Source: Paludibacteraceae bacterium (lineage in GTDB: Bacteria > Bacteroidota > Bacteroidia > Bacteroidales > Paludibacteraceae). Taken from it: a stretch of DNA of 64,000 nt. Location: NCBI GenBank assembly GCA_017446585.1, contig JAFSQL010000006.1:144329-208328 (forward strand), read 5' to 3'. Each line of letters begins with the position of its first letter. The stretch's first letter is position 1. Positions 23,860 through 33,617 of this stretch are shown here, piece by piece. The translations under genes were made by a program, and so were the position numbers. The notes under the pieces are model-generated. The model did not search any database. It saw only the letters and a list, made by a program, of their open reading frames with translations, and had not been told where the DNA came from.

Positions 23860-26800
23860 GGAGTAATGTGTTGATATGATTTAGTCTTTGTGATAATCGA
23901 AAGTATTGGTCGTTCAGCAAGGCAGGGCAATGTAAGGCTTCAGCGCACCATTCCGTTTTTTCAGCGAAATGCCGAATGAGTTCTTCGCCCAAGGTATATC
24001 GTTGTTCAAAGTTCAAAGTCTCGTTGGCAAGTCGAACGGTCTCGTCCAGAAGTTCGTTCTGGTGATAGACACCTTGTTTTGCCACATAGTCTAACGCTCC
24101 GGATAGTCGTGAACGACCGTCCGCGTCTTCAAATTCATTTAACCACAACCGTAAAAAGCCGCTGATGAAGTTCAATGCGGTGTTGTCATTATAACTTTCT
24201 AAAAAACGACTTAAACTATATTTTATGCTTTCCGCTTTCTCTTGCGATATGACACGAAGTCCATTTTCCTTCCTTTCGTAAAAAACATGAGTCCATCGAA
24301 ACATCTCTGACGGATGTTCGGAAATGTGTTGCAACAAAAATACGGTGTCGTCAAAACGGAAGTAGTTGTCTATTTTTTGCTTGAATGTTTGACTGTCACT
24401 ATACGTGTCACACAAATCAACAAGGGTCTTGAGCGATTGCTTGCGATTATAAACGATATAACCGAAAATCCAGTCCAGCAAGTACCATATTGCTTTGTCA
24501 AGTGTTGTGTCCACCATGTTGTTTTCCACGTTTTCGATGCCTTGTGCGACATCGGTTTCCGGTTGGTATTTGTGAACGTATTTTTCGATGGACGAGATGA
24601 CCTTATCCGTGTCTATAGGGTTGAAAGTCACGAAGAAGAATTCATTGAAATCACGTGTCCAATCCTCCACTATCCCTAAGATGGCGAGACGGTACAACGC
24701 TTTTTCAAAAGAATCTTCTGAAAGGTGAAGCCTTTCCAAATCCAATTGATGAATGGGTTTGGACGGTGTTTTCGTGTCATAAAAATTCTGTAAAACGACC
24801 TTGATAGTCTCGAAATCAACATTTACGTCATGTTGACCATTCTGAAAAAGAAACAATTGGGCAATGATGTCGCGCCCCATATTACCTCTCAAATGCTGAT
24901 GCAGCTCTTTTATTTCTTTGAAGGTCGCCTTTCTGTCAAAGATTTTCTCTATTTCCTTTCGTGTGGTCGGGTTTTCTTGTGAATAGAGAACATAACATTT
25001 CGCATTGCGATTTCTGTTCTTGATGTCGTGCTTATTCCATCTGCCTGCTCGTCCCGCTTCTTGATAGAGTTCTTCTACCGAACTTGGCAATCCATGGTGA
25101 AAGGTGAGCCCAACATTGTCATTGTCAATGCCCATGCCGAAGGCCTTGGTGGTGCACAACAGTTTTATTTGTCTTGTCTTGAAGGCATGTTGAACGTCTT
25201 CTTTGTATGCGGCAAACTCTTTGCTGCCCATCGTGTCTTGCTCCTCCCTTGGAACGGAGCCTGAATACCAGGCTATTCGTATGTCCTTAAACTTAGTTGA
25301 CAGCGAGGCGGCAAGTTCATAGCAACCGCGACTTCCGTTGACGTAGGGAGTGAAAATCAAGACGGAGTTTGGGTTGCTGCCATCGGCAATTCCGTTGTCG
25401 GTGAGCAGGCGAGTCAATTCCTTAAATTTGTTGCCATTGTCTTTGATCACGGTGAATTGCAATTCGTGACGGCTGAAGTCTAACAGTGCTTTGATGTTTT
25501 CGTTCTCCAGAGGAACATTGTCCCTTGCAAATTCCGCTTTGATGTCTCGCAAGACATTTACTGATGCCGTGGCTGTCAGTCCGACAAACTTGATGCTATT
25601 CTTCTCTCCACTTAGTTGTTCAATAGTTTGGGTCAGTCTCAAGTAGGAAGTGCGAAAGTCATGTCCCCATTCTGACATGCAGTGCACTTCATCTATCACG
25701 GCATAAGCAATCGAAAATTTACTCAGTGCGATTTTTAGGCTGCCTCGAAACTTCGGAATCTGCAGCCGTTCGGGGGCAAGAAGAATGAAAAAGAATTTTC
25801 CTTCTCCGAATCGCTGCATGGTTTTTTCCTTTTCTTCAATTTCTTTGTCGCTTGATAAAACGGCAATGCGGTCAATGCGTAAGGTCTCAAGGTTCGCTTT
25901 TTGGTCGTTCATGAGCGACTTGATGGGGCAAACCACAAGGTTCATGCTCGGTTGCAGCAGACAAGGTAATTGATAACACAATGATTTTCCTCCTCCAGTT
26001 GGCAAAAGTCCGATGGTATCGTGAAGATTCAATATGTTTTGGATGATGGGGAATTGTCCTTCAAGGAATGCTTCTTTTGAAAATAGGTTCTGAAGGAAGA
26101 AGGTCAAGACTTTTTCATCACGTTTTGTGATGTGATAATGAATCGGTGATGCCGAAGCGAGGCGAAAATAGTCCTTTTCTTTTCTTCGGTCGAAATAGTC
26201 GGTTCTGACGAAGATGACGTTCTCATTATAGTCATTCTCATCGGTATATCGTTTAAACAAAGAAAAGTCTATGTCATGCACGTCTTTGCTTGCGACACCA
26301 TCAAAGGACGTTACATATTTAACGCTCACAAGTGGTGTCGCAAGGTCTTGTTTATGAGCAAGTCGATACAAATGGCGCAGCCAAATCAACAGGTCATTGA
26401 TGGCAAGGGTGGCAAAGTCGCCTACCTCTTCATGCGACAAAATGCAAAACTGCCAAGTCTTTCCCATCGTCAGGTTGCCGCGAGCCATCATTTCCAACAC
26501 GAGTATTTGGAAACGAATGATAGCGGTGGGTAACAACTTGCTCCTGATTTCATCGTTCGTGAGTTCGTGGCGATCAATCCGTCGGGCAACTTCTAAATAT
26601 TCCGTTCGTAAGTTCGGATAGTTATCTAAATGTTGGCGAATGCTCCGTATCGTCATTCTATAGGTGCCATTGCGGAGACTCTCTGTCGAAATTCGGAAGG
26701 TAGTGATGCCAGACCTGTTTAGAAACTCATCCCGTCGAAGGTCTGTCGTGTGTTGGTTTTTGTCGCTTTCGTGTTGACTTCCGTCTATCTCAATGACCAT

Positions 26801-27241
26801 TTTGGCTTGGGGTAAGTAGAAATCCACCCGCTGACCCTCAAATATATCAGACGGCGTGTCAACGATGTCGTTGATAGGTGCCTCTGGCAACATCATTGAC
26901 GCAATGAAGGCATAGTCTCCTAACGATTGGGGAATCAACTTCTCTAAAAATGCTTGGGCAGGGAAGAAAAGATGCTCATCGTCTCCTTTGATGGTATGTC
27001 GCCAATGGCCAGCGTTAAAAGAGGCAAAGGGAAGATAAACGTCAAAGTCTTGTCGTAGGTGGATTTCTCCTAATTCCCCTTGCAGATATCGTGACATCAC
27101 GGTGGGGCAGCCGCGACAAAGAAGGTTTTTCAAAACGCACAATAACGGAAAAACGGAACTATGGGGGGCAACAGGACTCTCCAAGTTCTGTATGACGAAA
27201 TTGGAGGGGGTGTTCGCGTAGTTTGCCGTGTGCTTTAACAT
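23837..27241 (-). CDS. RecQ-family helicase with N-terminal DUF559/Vsr-like nuclease domain
   Basis: A protein of 1,134 residues. Residues about 130-210 look like a DUF559/Vsr-type PD-(D/E)XK nuclease: Asp140 in RVDFYL, then Glu151 and Asp153 in MVIEIDGSQHE, followed by a DRR-FL helix. The helicase is RecQ-like: LPTGGGKSLCYQLP (Lys419), VVCPIKSLM, AVIDEVHCMSEWGHDFR, GLTATAS, then FGMGIDNDNV and YQEAGRAGR. The last 350 residues are not recognised, and no RQC zinc-binding or HRDC domain was seen. I start at ATG 27241, since GTG 27247 sits on the -7 element; the transcript would be nearly leaderless. It is coupled to the small membrane protein downstream. Housekeeping RecQ is about 600-730 residues without such a nuclease, so defence is likelier. 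Confidence 0.85.
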   Translation of the reverse strand: MLKHTANYANTPSNFVIQNLESPVAPHSSVFPLLCVLKNLLCRGCPTVMSRYLQGELGEIHLRQDFDVYLPFASFNAGHWRHTIKGDDEHLFFPAQAFLEKLIPQSLGDYAFIASMMLPEAPINDIVDTPSDIFEGQRVDFYLPQAKMVIEIDGSQHESDKNQHTTDLRRDEFLNRSGITTFRISTESLRNGTYRMTIRSIRQHLDNYPNLRTEYLEVARRIDRHELTNDEIRSKLLPTAIIRFQILVLEMMARGNLTMGKTWQFCILSHEEVGDFATLAINDLLIWLRHLYRLAHKQDLATPLVSVKYVTSFDGVASKDVHDIDFSLFKRYTDENDYNENVIFVRTDYFDRRKEKDYFRLASASPIHYHITKRDEKVLTFFLQNLFSKEAFLEGQFPIIQNILNLHDTIGLLPTGGGKSLCYQLPCLLQPSMNLVVCPIKSLMNDQKANLETLRIDRIAVLSSDKEIEEKEKTMQRFGEGKFFFILLAPERLQIPKFRGSLKIALSKFSIAYAVIDEVHCMSEWGHDFRTSYLRLTQTIEQLSGEKNSIKFVGLTATASVNVLRDIKAEFARDNVPLENENIKALLDFSRHELQFTVIKDNGNKFKELTRLLTDNGIADGSNPNSVLIFTPYVNGSRGCYELAASLSTKFKDIRIAWYSGSVPREEQDTMGSKEFAAYKEDVQHAFKTRQIKLLCTTKAFGMGIDNDNVGLTFHHGLPSSVEELYQEAGRAGRWNKHDIKNRNRNAKCYVLYSQENPTTRKEIEKIFDRKATFKEIKELHQHLRGNMGRDIIAQLFLFQNGQHDVNVDFETIKVVLQNFYDTKTPSKPIHQLDLERLHLSEDSFEKALYRLAILGIVEDWTRDFNEFFFVTFNPIDTDKVISSIEKYVHKYQPETDVAQGIENVENNMVDTTLDKAIWYLLDWIFGYIVYNRKQSLKTLVDLCDTYSDSQTFKQKIDNYFRFDDTVFLLQHISEHPSEMFRWTHVFYERKENGLRVISQEKAESIKYSLSRFLESYNDNTALNFISGFLRLWLNEFEDADGRSRLSGALDYVAKQGVYHQNELLDETVRLANETLNFEQRYTLGEELIRHFAEKTEWCAEALHCPALLNDQYFRLSQRLNHINTLLHEQITRI

Positions 27242-27246
27242 GCTCA

Positions 27247-27321
27247 CAAATATACGACTTTTGCTTTGTCCGAAAATGTATGATGGTCATTATTAGGCAA
27301 GAGCAAAAATGCGTACCTTTG
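27247..27321. promoter_or_regulatory. Divergent -7 elements for recQ-like gene and efflux operon
   Basis: TATATTTG on the minus strand (27254-27247) ends 5 bases before the ATG of the RecQ-like gene, which predicts an almost leaderless mRNA. TACCTTTG on the plus strand (27314-27321) precedes the efflux adaptor by 29 bases. Both match TAnnTTTG. Confidence 0.6.
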
Positions 27322-27350
27322 CGTGAACACTTAACAATAGGAGAGAAACA

Positions 27351-28391
27351 ATGAAAAGCGATAATGGGAAATGCGTCCTGTCGCATTTGTCAGGAATGTT
27401 GATGGCGGTAACTTTGGTGGCTTGTGGCGGTTCTTCTGACAATGCAGAGAAGGCAATTCGTGTCAAGACACTACAAATTGTGGAGTCGGGTAACGTCATG
27501 GAAAATCAATACATCGGAACGATTGAGGAGGTGTCTGGAGGAATCGTCTCGTTCAATACCGTAGGTACGGTCAAGTCCGTCAGTGTTGATGAAGGACAAA
27601 TGGTTCGGAAGGGGCAAGTGCTTGCCACGCTTGACGACAAGTCCGCACGGGATGCGTGGTTGATAACGAAAAACCAATTGGATCGGGCGCAAGACGCATT
27701 CAACCGTTACGAACAACTCTATAAAAAAGGTAGTTTGCCAGAAATCAATTATGTCGAAGCCAAATCGAAACTTGGCGAAGCGCAGAGCCAAGAGAGCATG
27801 GCAAGAAAGCGATTGGATGATTGTACTCTTTTGGCTCCCTATTCAGGTTACGTGGCGCGTCGAGACGTGCAAGCGGGTAATAATGTCGGACCAGGGTTGC
27901 AAGGTTTCAAAATAGTTGAAATTGACGAGGTGAAAGTCAACCTTTCAGTGCCGGAAAAGGAAATTTCAAAGATTTCCCTCGGAAGTGATGTTCCGTTTAC
28001 CGTTGCCGCCATTGGCGGTCGCCAGTTCAAAGGAAAAGTGACTGAAAAAGGCGTGGAGGCGGATCCCCTAAGCCATACTTATAGCGTTAAATTGCGTTTG
28101 CCTAACCCTGACCGAGTTTTGCTGCCTGGCATGGTGTGCGTTGCCGTCATTGACTTGAATGGAGACGTTCCACAAATTCTTGTGCCACAAAAGGCGATAC
28201 TAATGGATGCTCGCAGCATGTATGTGTGGAAAGTGGTGGGTGGCAAGGCGCGTCGCCAAAACGTTGTGATAGGCGACATCACTGATCGAGGGGTAATCAT
28301 TGACGAAGGTCTTCATGGTGGTGACGAAGTGATTGTCGAAGGGCATGATAAAGTCAGCCAGGAAATGACGGTCAAGGTAGTGAACGAATAA
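27351..28391 (+). CDS. RND efflux periplasmic adaptor (HlyD/AcrA family lipoprotein)
   Basis: The membrane-fusion subunit of a tripartite pump. The N-terminus is a lipoprotein signal with lipobox LVAC, Cys25 becoming the lipidated residue. The order is then a first barrel strand, the biotinyl-lipoyl half (GTVKSVSVDEGQMVRKGQVL), a helical hairpin (about 95-140), the second lipoyl half (TLLAPYSGYVARRDVQAGN), a beta barrel and a membrane-proximal domain. It links the inner-membrane pump to the outer-membrane channel; both follow directly. A -7 element upstream starts the operon. The drug or metabolite exported is unknown. Confidence 0.93.
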   Translation: MKSDNGKCVLSHLSGMLMAVTLVACGGSSDNAEKAIRVKTLQIVESGNVMENQYIGTIEEVSGGIVSFNTVGTVKSVSVDEGQMVRKGQVLATLDDKSARDAWLITKNQLDRAQDAFNRYEQLYKKGSLPEINYVEAKSKLGEAQSQESMARKRLDDCTLLAPYSGYVARRDVQAGNNVGPGLQGFKIVEIDEVKVNLSVPEKEISKISLGSDVPFTVAAIGGRQFKGKVTEKGVEADPLSHTYSVKLRLPNPDRVLLPGMVCVAVIDLNGDVPQILVPQKAILMDARSMYVWKVVGGKARRQNVVIGDITDRGVIIDEGLHGGDEVIVEGHDKVSQEMTVKVVNE

Positions 28392-28412
28392 TCTTTTTTT
28401 GAGTTGAAAGGT

Positions 28413-31400
28413 ATGGAGAAAAAGCGTTCACGTTTAGACTTTGTGGAGAGTTGCATGCACTACAAGGGCATCTTGCTCCTCTTAGTCGCGGCTGGTGTCT
28501 TGTTCGGAATTTATTCGTTGGTGGTTATGCCCAAAAACGAATTTCCTTCGTTCACGGTTCGGCAAGGTCTCATCGTGGCTGTCTATCCAGGAGCGACAAG
28601 CAACGAAGTCGAGCAGCAGGTGGCAATGCCATTGGAAGAGTTCTTATGGGAATTCAAGGAAATTGACAAGGGCAATACCTACACGCAAAGCAAAGATGGT
28701 CGTCTGTTTGCCTTTGTCGCCTTGAACGACGATGTGACCAACAAGGATGAGTTCTGGAGTAAATTCAAGACACGAATCTCCTTGTTCAAAAATCAATTGC
28801 CACAAGGTGTTTTGGCATTAGTTGTCAATGACGATTTCGGTGACGTCAGTTCCATGCTCATCACGCTCGAAAGTGAAGATAAGACCTATCGGCAGTTGCA
28901 CGAATATGTCAAGGAACTTGAAACCCGCCTTCGGACAGTGCCTAATGTAGGTGACTTGAAGACAAGCGGTGAACAACAAGAACAAATCGGTGTTTATATC
29001 GACCGTGACCGTTTGGCGGCTTATGGCATCACCTTGCGCTCTTTGGTGCTGAACCTTAGGACGCAGGGTCTTACGGTGATAAGCGGTTCACTCAACAATC
29101 CGGAGACCAAGTCTCCGATACATCTTAGCAGTTCCTTGAATACGGAAAACGATGTTGCCCAACAGGTCATCTTTTCCAACCCTCTGACAGGAGCGGAAGT
29201 TCGATTGCGTGACGTGGCGACTATCAAGCGTGAATATCCACATCCGACATCATTTGTGACCAACAGCAAACGAAAGTGCATCGTTCTGTCTGTCGGCATG
29301 CAAGAAGGGTCGAACATCGTACAATTTGGCGACAACATCAAAAAGGAGATTGCGGACTTCCAAAAGACACTTCCCAACGACATCTCTATCTATACCATTA
29401 CTGATCAGAGTGAAGTCGTTTCAGCCAGTGTCTATGACTTCCTGAAGGAATTGCTGATAGCCATTGTCACCGTGATTCTTGTCATCATGGTTTTGCTCCC
29501 GGTTCGCGTGGCAAGTGTGGCTGCGGCAACGATTCCTGTGACGATTTTCATCTCTTTGGGCATCTTCAATGCGTTAGGCATTGAGTTGAACACGGTGACG
29601 CTGGCGGCTCTTATCGTTACGTTGGGACTTATCGTTGACGACTCGGTCGTGATTATTGACTGCTATTTGGAAAAGGTGGATGACGGCATGAGCCGCTGGC
29701 ATGCGGCAAGTGCTGCTGCCAAGGAGTTCTTCAAGAGCATTTTGACTGCCACTTTGGTCATTTCGTTGACATTCTTCCCGCTCCTGTTGACGATGCGAGG
29801 CGTGTTCTACGACTTCATTCATTTCTTCCCTTACGCCATCTCCATCATCCTGCTCACATCTCTGTTGATGGCGGTGGTGTTGGTGCCTCTCATGCAGTTC
29901 ACCTTTATCAAAAAGGGACTTGCCGAAACAGGTAACAAAGGCAAAAAAACACTGCTTGATCGTGTGCAGGAGTATTACAATCGATTGATTGAAAAATGCT
30001 TTGAATTCCCGATTTTGACCATTTTCATCGGATTTATTTCCATGGTGGTGGGTGCGTTGCTTTATCTCTCTTTGCCACAACGTTTCCTGCCACGCGCCGA
30101 ACGAAACCAATTCGCTGTTGAAATCTACATGCCTACAGGAACGGCAATTGACAAGACGGTTCAAATAGCCGATAGTCTGTATGACATTATGAGGCAAGAT
30201 GAACGGATTGTGAATATTGCCACGTTCTACGGAAGCGGTTCTCCTCGTTTTCAAACAAGTTATGCTCCTCAAATCGGTGGTAGCAATTTTGCCCAGTTCA
30301 TCGTCAATACGAAAGGTGATGAGGCTACGCAAGAGTTGCTTGATGAACTGACACCAAAGTACAGTGAATACTTCCCGGAGGCGCATGTCCGATTCAAAGA
30401 GTTGGATTATAGTGATGCCATTTCTCCTATCGAGTTCCGATTGATGGGCGATAACCTTGCGGACTTACACAAGGCGGTGGATAAAGTGGCGGAAGAAATG
30501 CGCAAAAATGAAAAACTGTCGTTAGTAAGAACCAGTTTTGAAGGAACGACTCCGGGTATGTTCGTTCAAATTGACAACCAACAGGCAAGCCGAATCGGTA
30601 TTTCAAAAACAGATGTTGCCATCAACTTGGCAACTCAATTCGGTGATGGCCTTGCTATCACCAAGGTTTGGGAGGAAGACTATGCCATGGATGTCACGGT
30701 GAAAGATCGAAATGCGGGCAACAACCGTGTTTCTGATTTGAAAAATGCTAACATCTCAGGCAATTTGCCGGGCATAAGTGTTCCTTTGCGACAAATAGCA
30801 AAACCATCCGCTGATTTCACGGAGGGACAAATAACACGTCGCAACGGAATCCGTTGCATTTCCATCTATGCTGAAGTTAAACGTGGTGAGAACCTGACAA
30901 ACACGGTAAACGAATTGGACGAGGAACTTAAAAAATTAGATTTACCTGACGGTGTGACTTTGGTGGCCGGAGGTCAGAAGGAGAAAGACGCACATACGAT
31001 ACCTCAAATTATCAACGGTCTTTTGATTTCCATTTTCGTTATTTTTGTTATTTTGATTTTCCATTTGCGCAACATCCGTCAATCACTGTTGCTGATGCTC
31101 TCTTTGCCTGCCTGCTTGCTCGGGGCTGCGTTGGGTGTTATCCTTTTGGGTCAGGAAGTCGGCATTACGGCTATTTTGGGTCTTATAACCTTGATGGGCA
31201 TTATTGTGCGCAATGGTATTATAATGATTGACTATGCGGAGGAACTGCGTGTTCAGCATCGTCTTGCTGCCCGTCAGGCAGCCATTATGGCGGCGCAACG
31301 ACGTATGCGTCCAATTTTTATGACCTGCGCCGCGGCATCTATGGGTGTCGTTCCTATGGTGATTTCCAACACGCCGCTTTGGGGACCAATGGGAACTGTG

Positions 31401-31562
31401 GTGATGGTGGGAACCATCGTCTCTTTCTTCTTTATCGTTACAGTTATCCCGGTTGGATATTGGGGATTGTTCCAAGTGGAAGATAGAAAACGAATATTGA
31501 AAAACGAACGACGTCGCATCCTACTTCTGCGTCGCCGCATGATGAAAAAACGGTTGTTGTAA
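28413..31562 (+). CDS. RND family efflux permease (AcrB/MexF-like)
   Basis: The proton-driven inner-membrane pump. It has about 1,049 residues, the usual RND size, with a first helix near residues 17-37, a large periplasmic loop, the central helix block with the transport signature (TVTLAALIVTLGLIVDDSVVIIDCY, whose Asp pair relays protons), a second periplasmic loop, and the last helix block. I chose the ATG beginning MEKKRSRLDFVES; the longer frame needs a TTG. It follows the adaptor by about 20 bases and precedes the outer-membrane channel by 17. The short C-terminal tail is very basic (KRILKNERRRILLLRRRMMKK). Confidence 0.95.
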   Translation: MEKKRSRLDFVESCMHYKGILLLLVAAGVLFGIYSLVVMPKNEFPSFTVRQGLIVAVYPGATSNEVEQQVAMPLEEFLWEFKEIDKGNTYTQSKDGRLFAFVALNDDVTNKDEFWSKFKTRISLFKNQLPQGVLALVVNDDFGDVSSMLITLESEDKTYRQLHEYVKELETRLRTVPNVGDLKTSGEQQEQIGVYIDRDRLAAYGITLRSLVLNLRTQGLTVISGSLNNPETKSPIHLSSSLNTENDVAQQVIFSNPLTGAEVRLRDVATIKREYPHPTSFVTNSKRKCIVLSVGMQEGSNIVQFGDNIKKEIADFQKTLPNDISIYTITDQSEVVSASVYDFLKELLIAIVTVILVIMVLLPVRVASVAAATIPVTIFISLGIFNALGIELNTVTLAALIVTLGLIVDDSVVIIDCYLEKVDDGMSRWHAASAAAKEFFKSILTATLVISLTFFPLLLTMRGVFYDFIHFFPYAISIILLTSLLMAVVLVPLMQFTFIKKGLAETGNKGKKTLLDRVQEYYNRLIEKCFEFPILTIFIGFISMVVGALLYLSLPQRFLPRAERNQFAVEIYMPTGTAIDKTVQIADSLYDIMRQDERIVNIATFYGSGSPRFQTSYAPQIGGSNFAQFIVNTKGDEATQELLDELTPKYSEYFPEAHVRFKELDYSDAISPIEFRLMGDNLADLHKAVDKVAEEMRKNEKLSLVRTSFEGTTPGMFVQIDNQQASRIGISKTDVAINLATQFGDGLAITKVWEEDYAMDVTVKDRNAGNNRVSDLKNANISGNLPGISVPLRQIAKPSADFTEGQITRRNGIRCISIYAEVKRGENLTNTVNELDEELKKLDLPDGVTLVAGGQKEKDAHTIPQIINGLLISIFVIFVILIFHLRNIRQSLLLMLSLPACLLGAALGVILLGQEVGITAILGLITLMGIIVRNGIIMIDYAEELRVQHRLAARQAAIMAAQRRMRPIFMTCAAASMGVVPMVISNTPLWGPMGTVVMVGTIVSFFFIVTVIPVGYWGLFQVEDRKRILKNERRRILLLRRRMMKKRLL

Positions 31563-31579
31563 TATTTAAGGGAAATCAC

Positions 31580-32947
31580 ATGAAAACATCACACATATTC
31601 TGTTTGATTCTTGCTCTCTGCGGAAGTGTTGCGACGGTAAATGCCAAGGTCTATTCCTTGCAAGAGTGTCGTGACTTGGCGTTGAAAAACAACGTAAAGA
31701 CACGTACTGCTCAAGGTGAGATTGACAAGGCAAAACAACAAAAGAACGAGGCGTTTGCAAAATACTTGCCGCAGGTTACGGCTACCGCGTTCGGATTTAT
31801 GGCGACCGACGATCTGATTGAAGGTGACCTTAAAATGCCTAATAAGGTGAAGGAAAAGGCGGCGACTGCCCTTTCTGGAACAGGTTTGGCTCCCTTGCTC
31901 CCATTGATTCCTACCTCTTATCACTATGAGTTCCTTGACAAGGGTTATTCCTTCGGATTAACGGCTATTCAACCTGTCTTCTTAGGCGGTAAGATTATTG
32001 AAGGTAATAAGTTAGCGTCTGTTAGTACCCAAGCGGAACAAATCAAGATGTCTTCTGTAAGTAATGAAGTCTTGCAGGGAGTTGATGACAACTACTATCG
32101 TTTAGTGACGCTCTATGCGATGCGTTCTGCGTTAAAGGAAGCGCAAAAACAATTGGCAAGCATCGAGCAAGATGCTCAAAATGCGTTTGACGCGGGCATT
32201 GTGCCGCGAAACGATTTACTTAAGGTCAAACTGAAACAAAACGAAGTGAATGATGATTTGGGTAAGGTTGAGAGTGGAATGACCCTTGCTAAAATGGCCC
32301 TGGCACAGTACATGGGCTTAGGTACGGACTCTAATTCCGTCATGGTTGACACGACAGTGCTGACGGAAGTTCCTTCTCCTTCTATTTATCGCGTCAATCA
32401 TGAGGAAGCGGTAGAGGCGCTTGATGAAATGAAGTTGCTGCAACTCAATGAACGCGCCTCTTCTTTGCAAACAAAGATGAGCCGTGCGTCACTCATGCCG
32501 TCGGTTTATGTCGGCGGCTCCCTTAGTTATGGACAAGTCTTGGATGAGGCTCGTCCTAATCTGATTGGATTTGCCGCCATGTCAATCCCGATAAGTGCCT
32601 TGTGGAACGATAATAGAAGTGTTCAACGTGGCAAGATAAGCGAACGACAAGCCAAGCAGCAAACGGAAGATAGCAGGCAACTGCTTGTTTTGCGAATGGA
32701 ACAGTCCTATATTGCACTTGAAAATGCTTATAGAAGTGTCCTCTTGGCAAAGGAAAGTCAAAAGCAGGCTGCGGAAAACCTTCGATTAAATCAAGATTAT
32801 TATGAAGCGGGAACGTGTAAGATGAGTGACTTGCTTGATGCGCAAACGAGCGATCAGAAGGCTCGTATGTCCTATGTCAGTGCCGTTGGTGACTATTTGA
32901 CGGCTCGTACGTCCTATTTCATAGCCACGGGACGCATACCTCAATAA
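31580..32947 (+). CDS. TolC-family outer-membrane efflux channel
   Basis: The 455-residue product has a signal peptide ([22 protein letters not shown]) and the duplicated helical-barrel pattern of TolC/OprM proteins: [20 protein letters not shown] at the start, long amphipathic helices, and a second repeat with the [20 protein letters not shown] region near the C-terminus, the family's most conserved block. No lipobox is visible. It completes the adaptor-pump-channel operon and is separated from pyrE by 31 bases, so pyrE may be read through. Confidence 0.93.
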   Translation: MKTSHIFCLILALCGSVATVNAKVYSLQECRDLALKNNVKTRTAQGEIDKAKQQKNEAFAKYLPQVTATAFGFMATDDLIEGDLKMPNKVKEKAATALSGTGLAPLLPLIPTSYHYEFLDKGYSFGLTAIQPVFLGGKIIEGNKLASVSTQAEQIKMSSVSNEVLQGVDDNYYRLVTLYAMRSALKEAQKQLASIEQDAQNAFDAGIVPRNDLLKVKLKQNEVNDDLGKVESGMTLAKMALAQYMGLGTDSNSVMVDTTVLTEVPSPSIYRVNHEEAVEALDEMKLLQLNERASSLQTKMSRASLMPSVYVGGSLSYGQVLDEARPNLIGFAAMSIPISALWNDNRSVQRGKISERQAKQQTEDSRQLLVLRMEQSYIALENAYRSVLLAKESQKQAAENLRLNQDYYEAGTCKMSDLLDAQTSDQKARMSYVSAVGDYLTARTSYFIATGRIPQ

Positions 32948-32978
32948 AGACAAGGAATTACAAACAAATAATACAATC

Positions 32979-33614
32979 ATGATGGAAAATTCAGAAGAAA
33001 AAGTCGCACAAGGATTATTGAAAATCGGTGCTGTCAAGTTACGTCCGCAAGAACCATTCACCTGGGCTTCAGGTTGGCATTCTCCCATCTATTGTGACAA
33101 CCGTAAAACGTTGTCTTATCCTGAAATTCGCACAGTAGTGCGTGATGCTTTTGCCGCAGTTGTAAAGGCAAAATATCCAGATGCTGAAGTCATCGCAGGT
33201 GTGGCAACGGGTGCTATTGCACAGGGAGCTCTTGTGGCGGATGCTTTGGGACTTCCTATGATTTATATCCGAAGCAAGGCGAAAGATCACGGCATGGGCA
33301 ACTTGATTGAAGGAGACTTGAAGAAAGGACAAAAGGTTGTGGTCATCGAAGATTTGATTTCTACAGGCGGTAGCAGTCTTAAGGCTGTTGAGGCGGTGCG
33401 TGAAGCCGGTGCCGAAGTGTTGGGCATGGTTGCCATTTTCACCTATGGGTTCCCTGTAAGCGAAATGGCGTTCAAAGAACATCAGGTGGAACTGACCACG
33501 CTTAGCAACTACAATGTCTTGATAGATGCCGCCTTGAAGTCAGGCTACGTCAAAGAAAGTGATGTCAATACGTTAAAAGAATGGCGTAAGGCTCCTGAAA
33601 AATGGGGCGTGTAA
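32979..33614 (+). CDS. pyrE: Orotate phosphoribosyltransferase
   Basis: PyrE joins orotate with PRPP to form OMP in pyrimidine synthesis. The 211-residue sequence contains [20 protein letters not shown], the orotate-binding [26 protein letters not shown], and the PRPP-binding loop [21 protein letters not shown]. The start is [14 protein letters not shown]; the second ATG is as good. It comes 31 bases after the efflux channel gene and 3 bases before a flippase gene, so it belongs to a mixed transcript. Confidence 0.96.
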   Translation: MMENSEEKVAQGLLKIGAVKLRPQEPFTWASGWHSPIYCDNRKTLSYPEIRTVVRDAFAAVVKAKYPDAEVIAGVATGAIAQGALVADALGLPMIYIRSKAKDHGMGNLIEGDLKKGQKVVVIEDLISTGGSSLKAVEAVREAGAEVLGMVAIFTYGFPVSEMAFKEHQVELTTLSNYNVLIDAALKSGYVKESDVNTLKEWRKAPEKWGV

Positions 33615-33617
33615 GCA

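Noticed and set aside
29574-30386. 270-residue minus-strand frame inside the RND pump gene
   Set aside because: Antisense shadow rich in His, Gln and Arg; the pump frame is complete and matches RND signatures.
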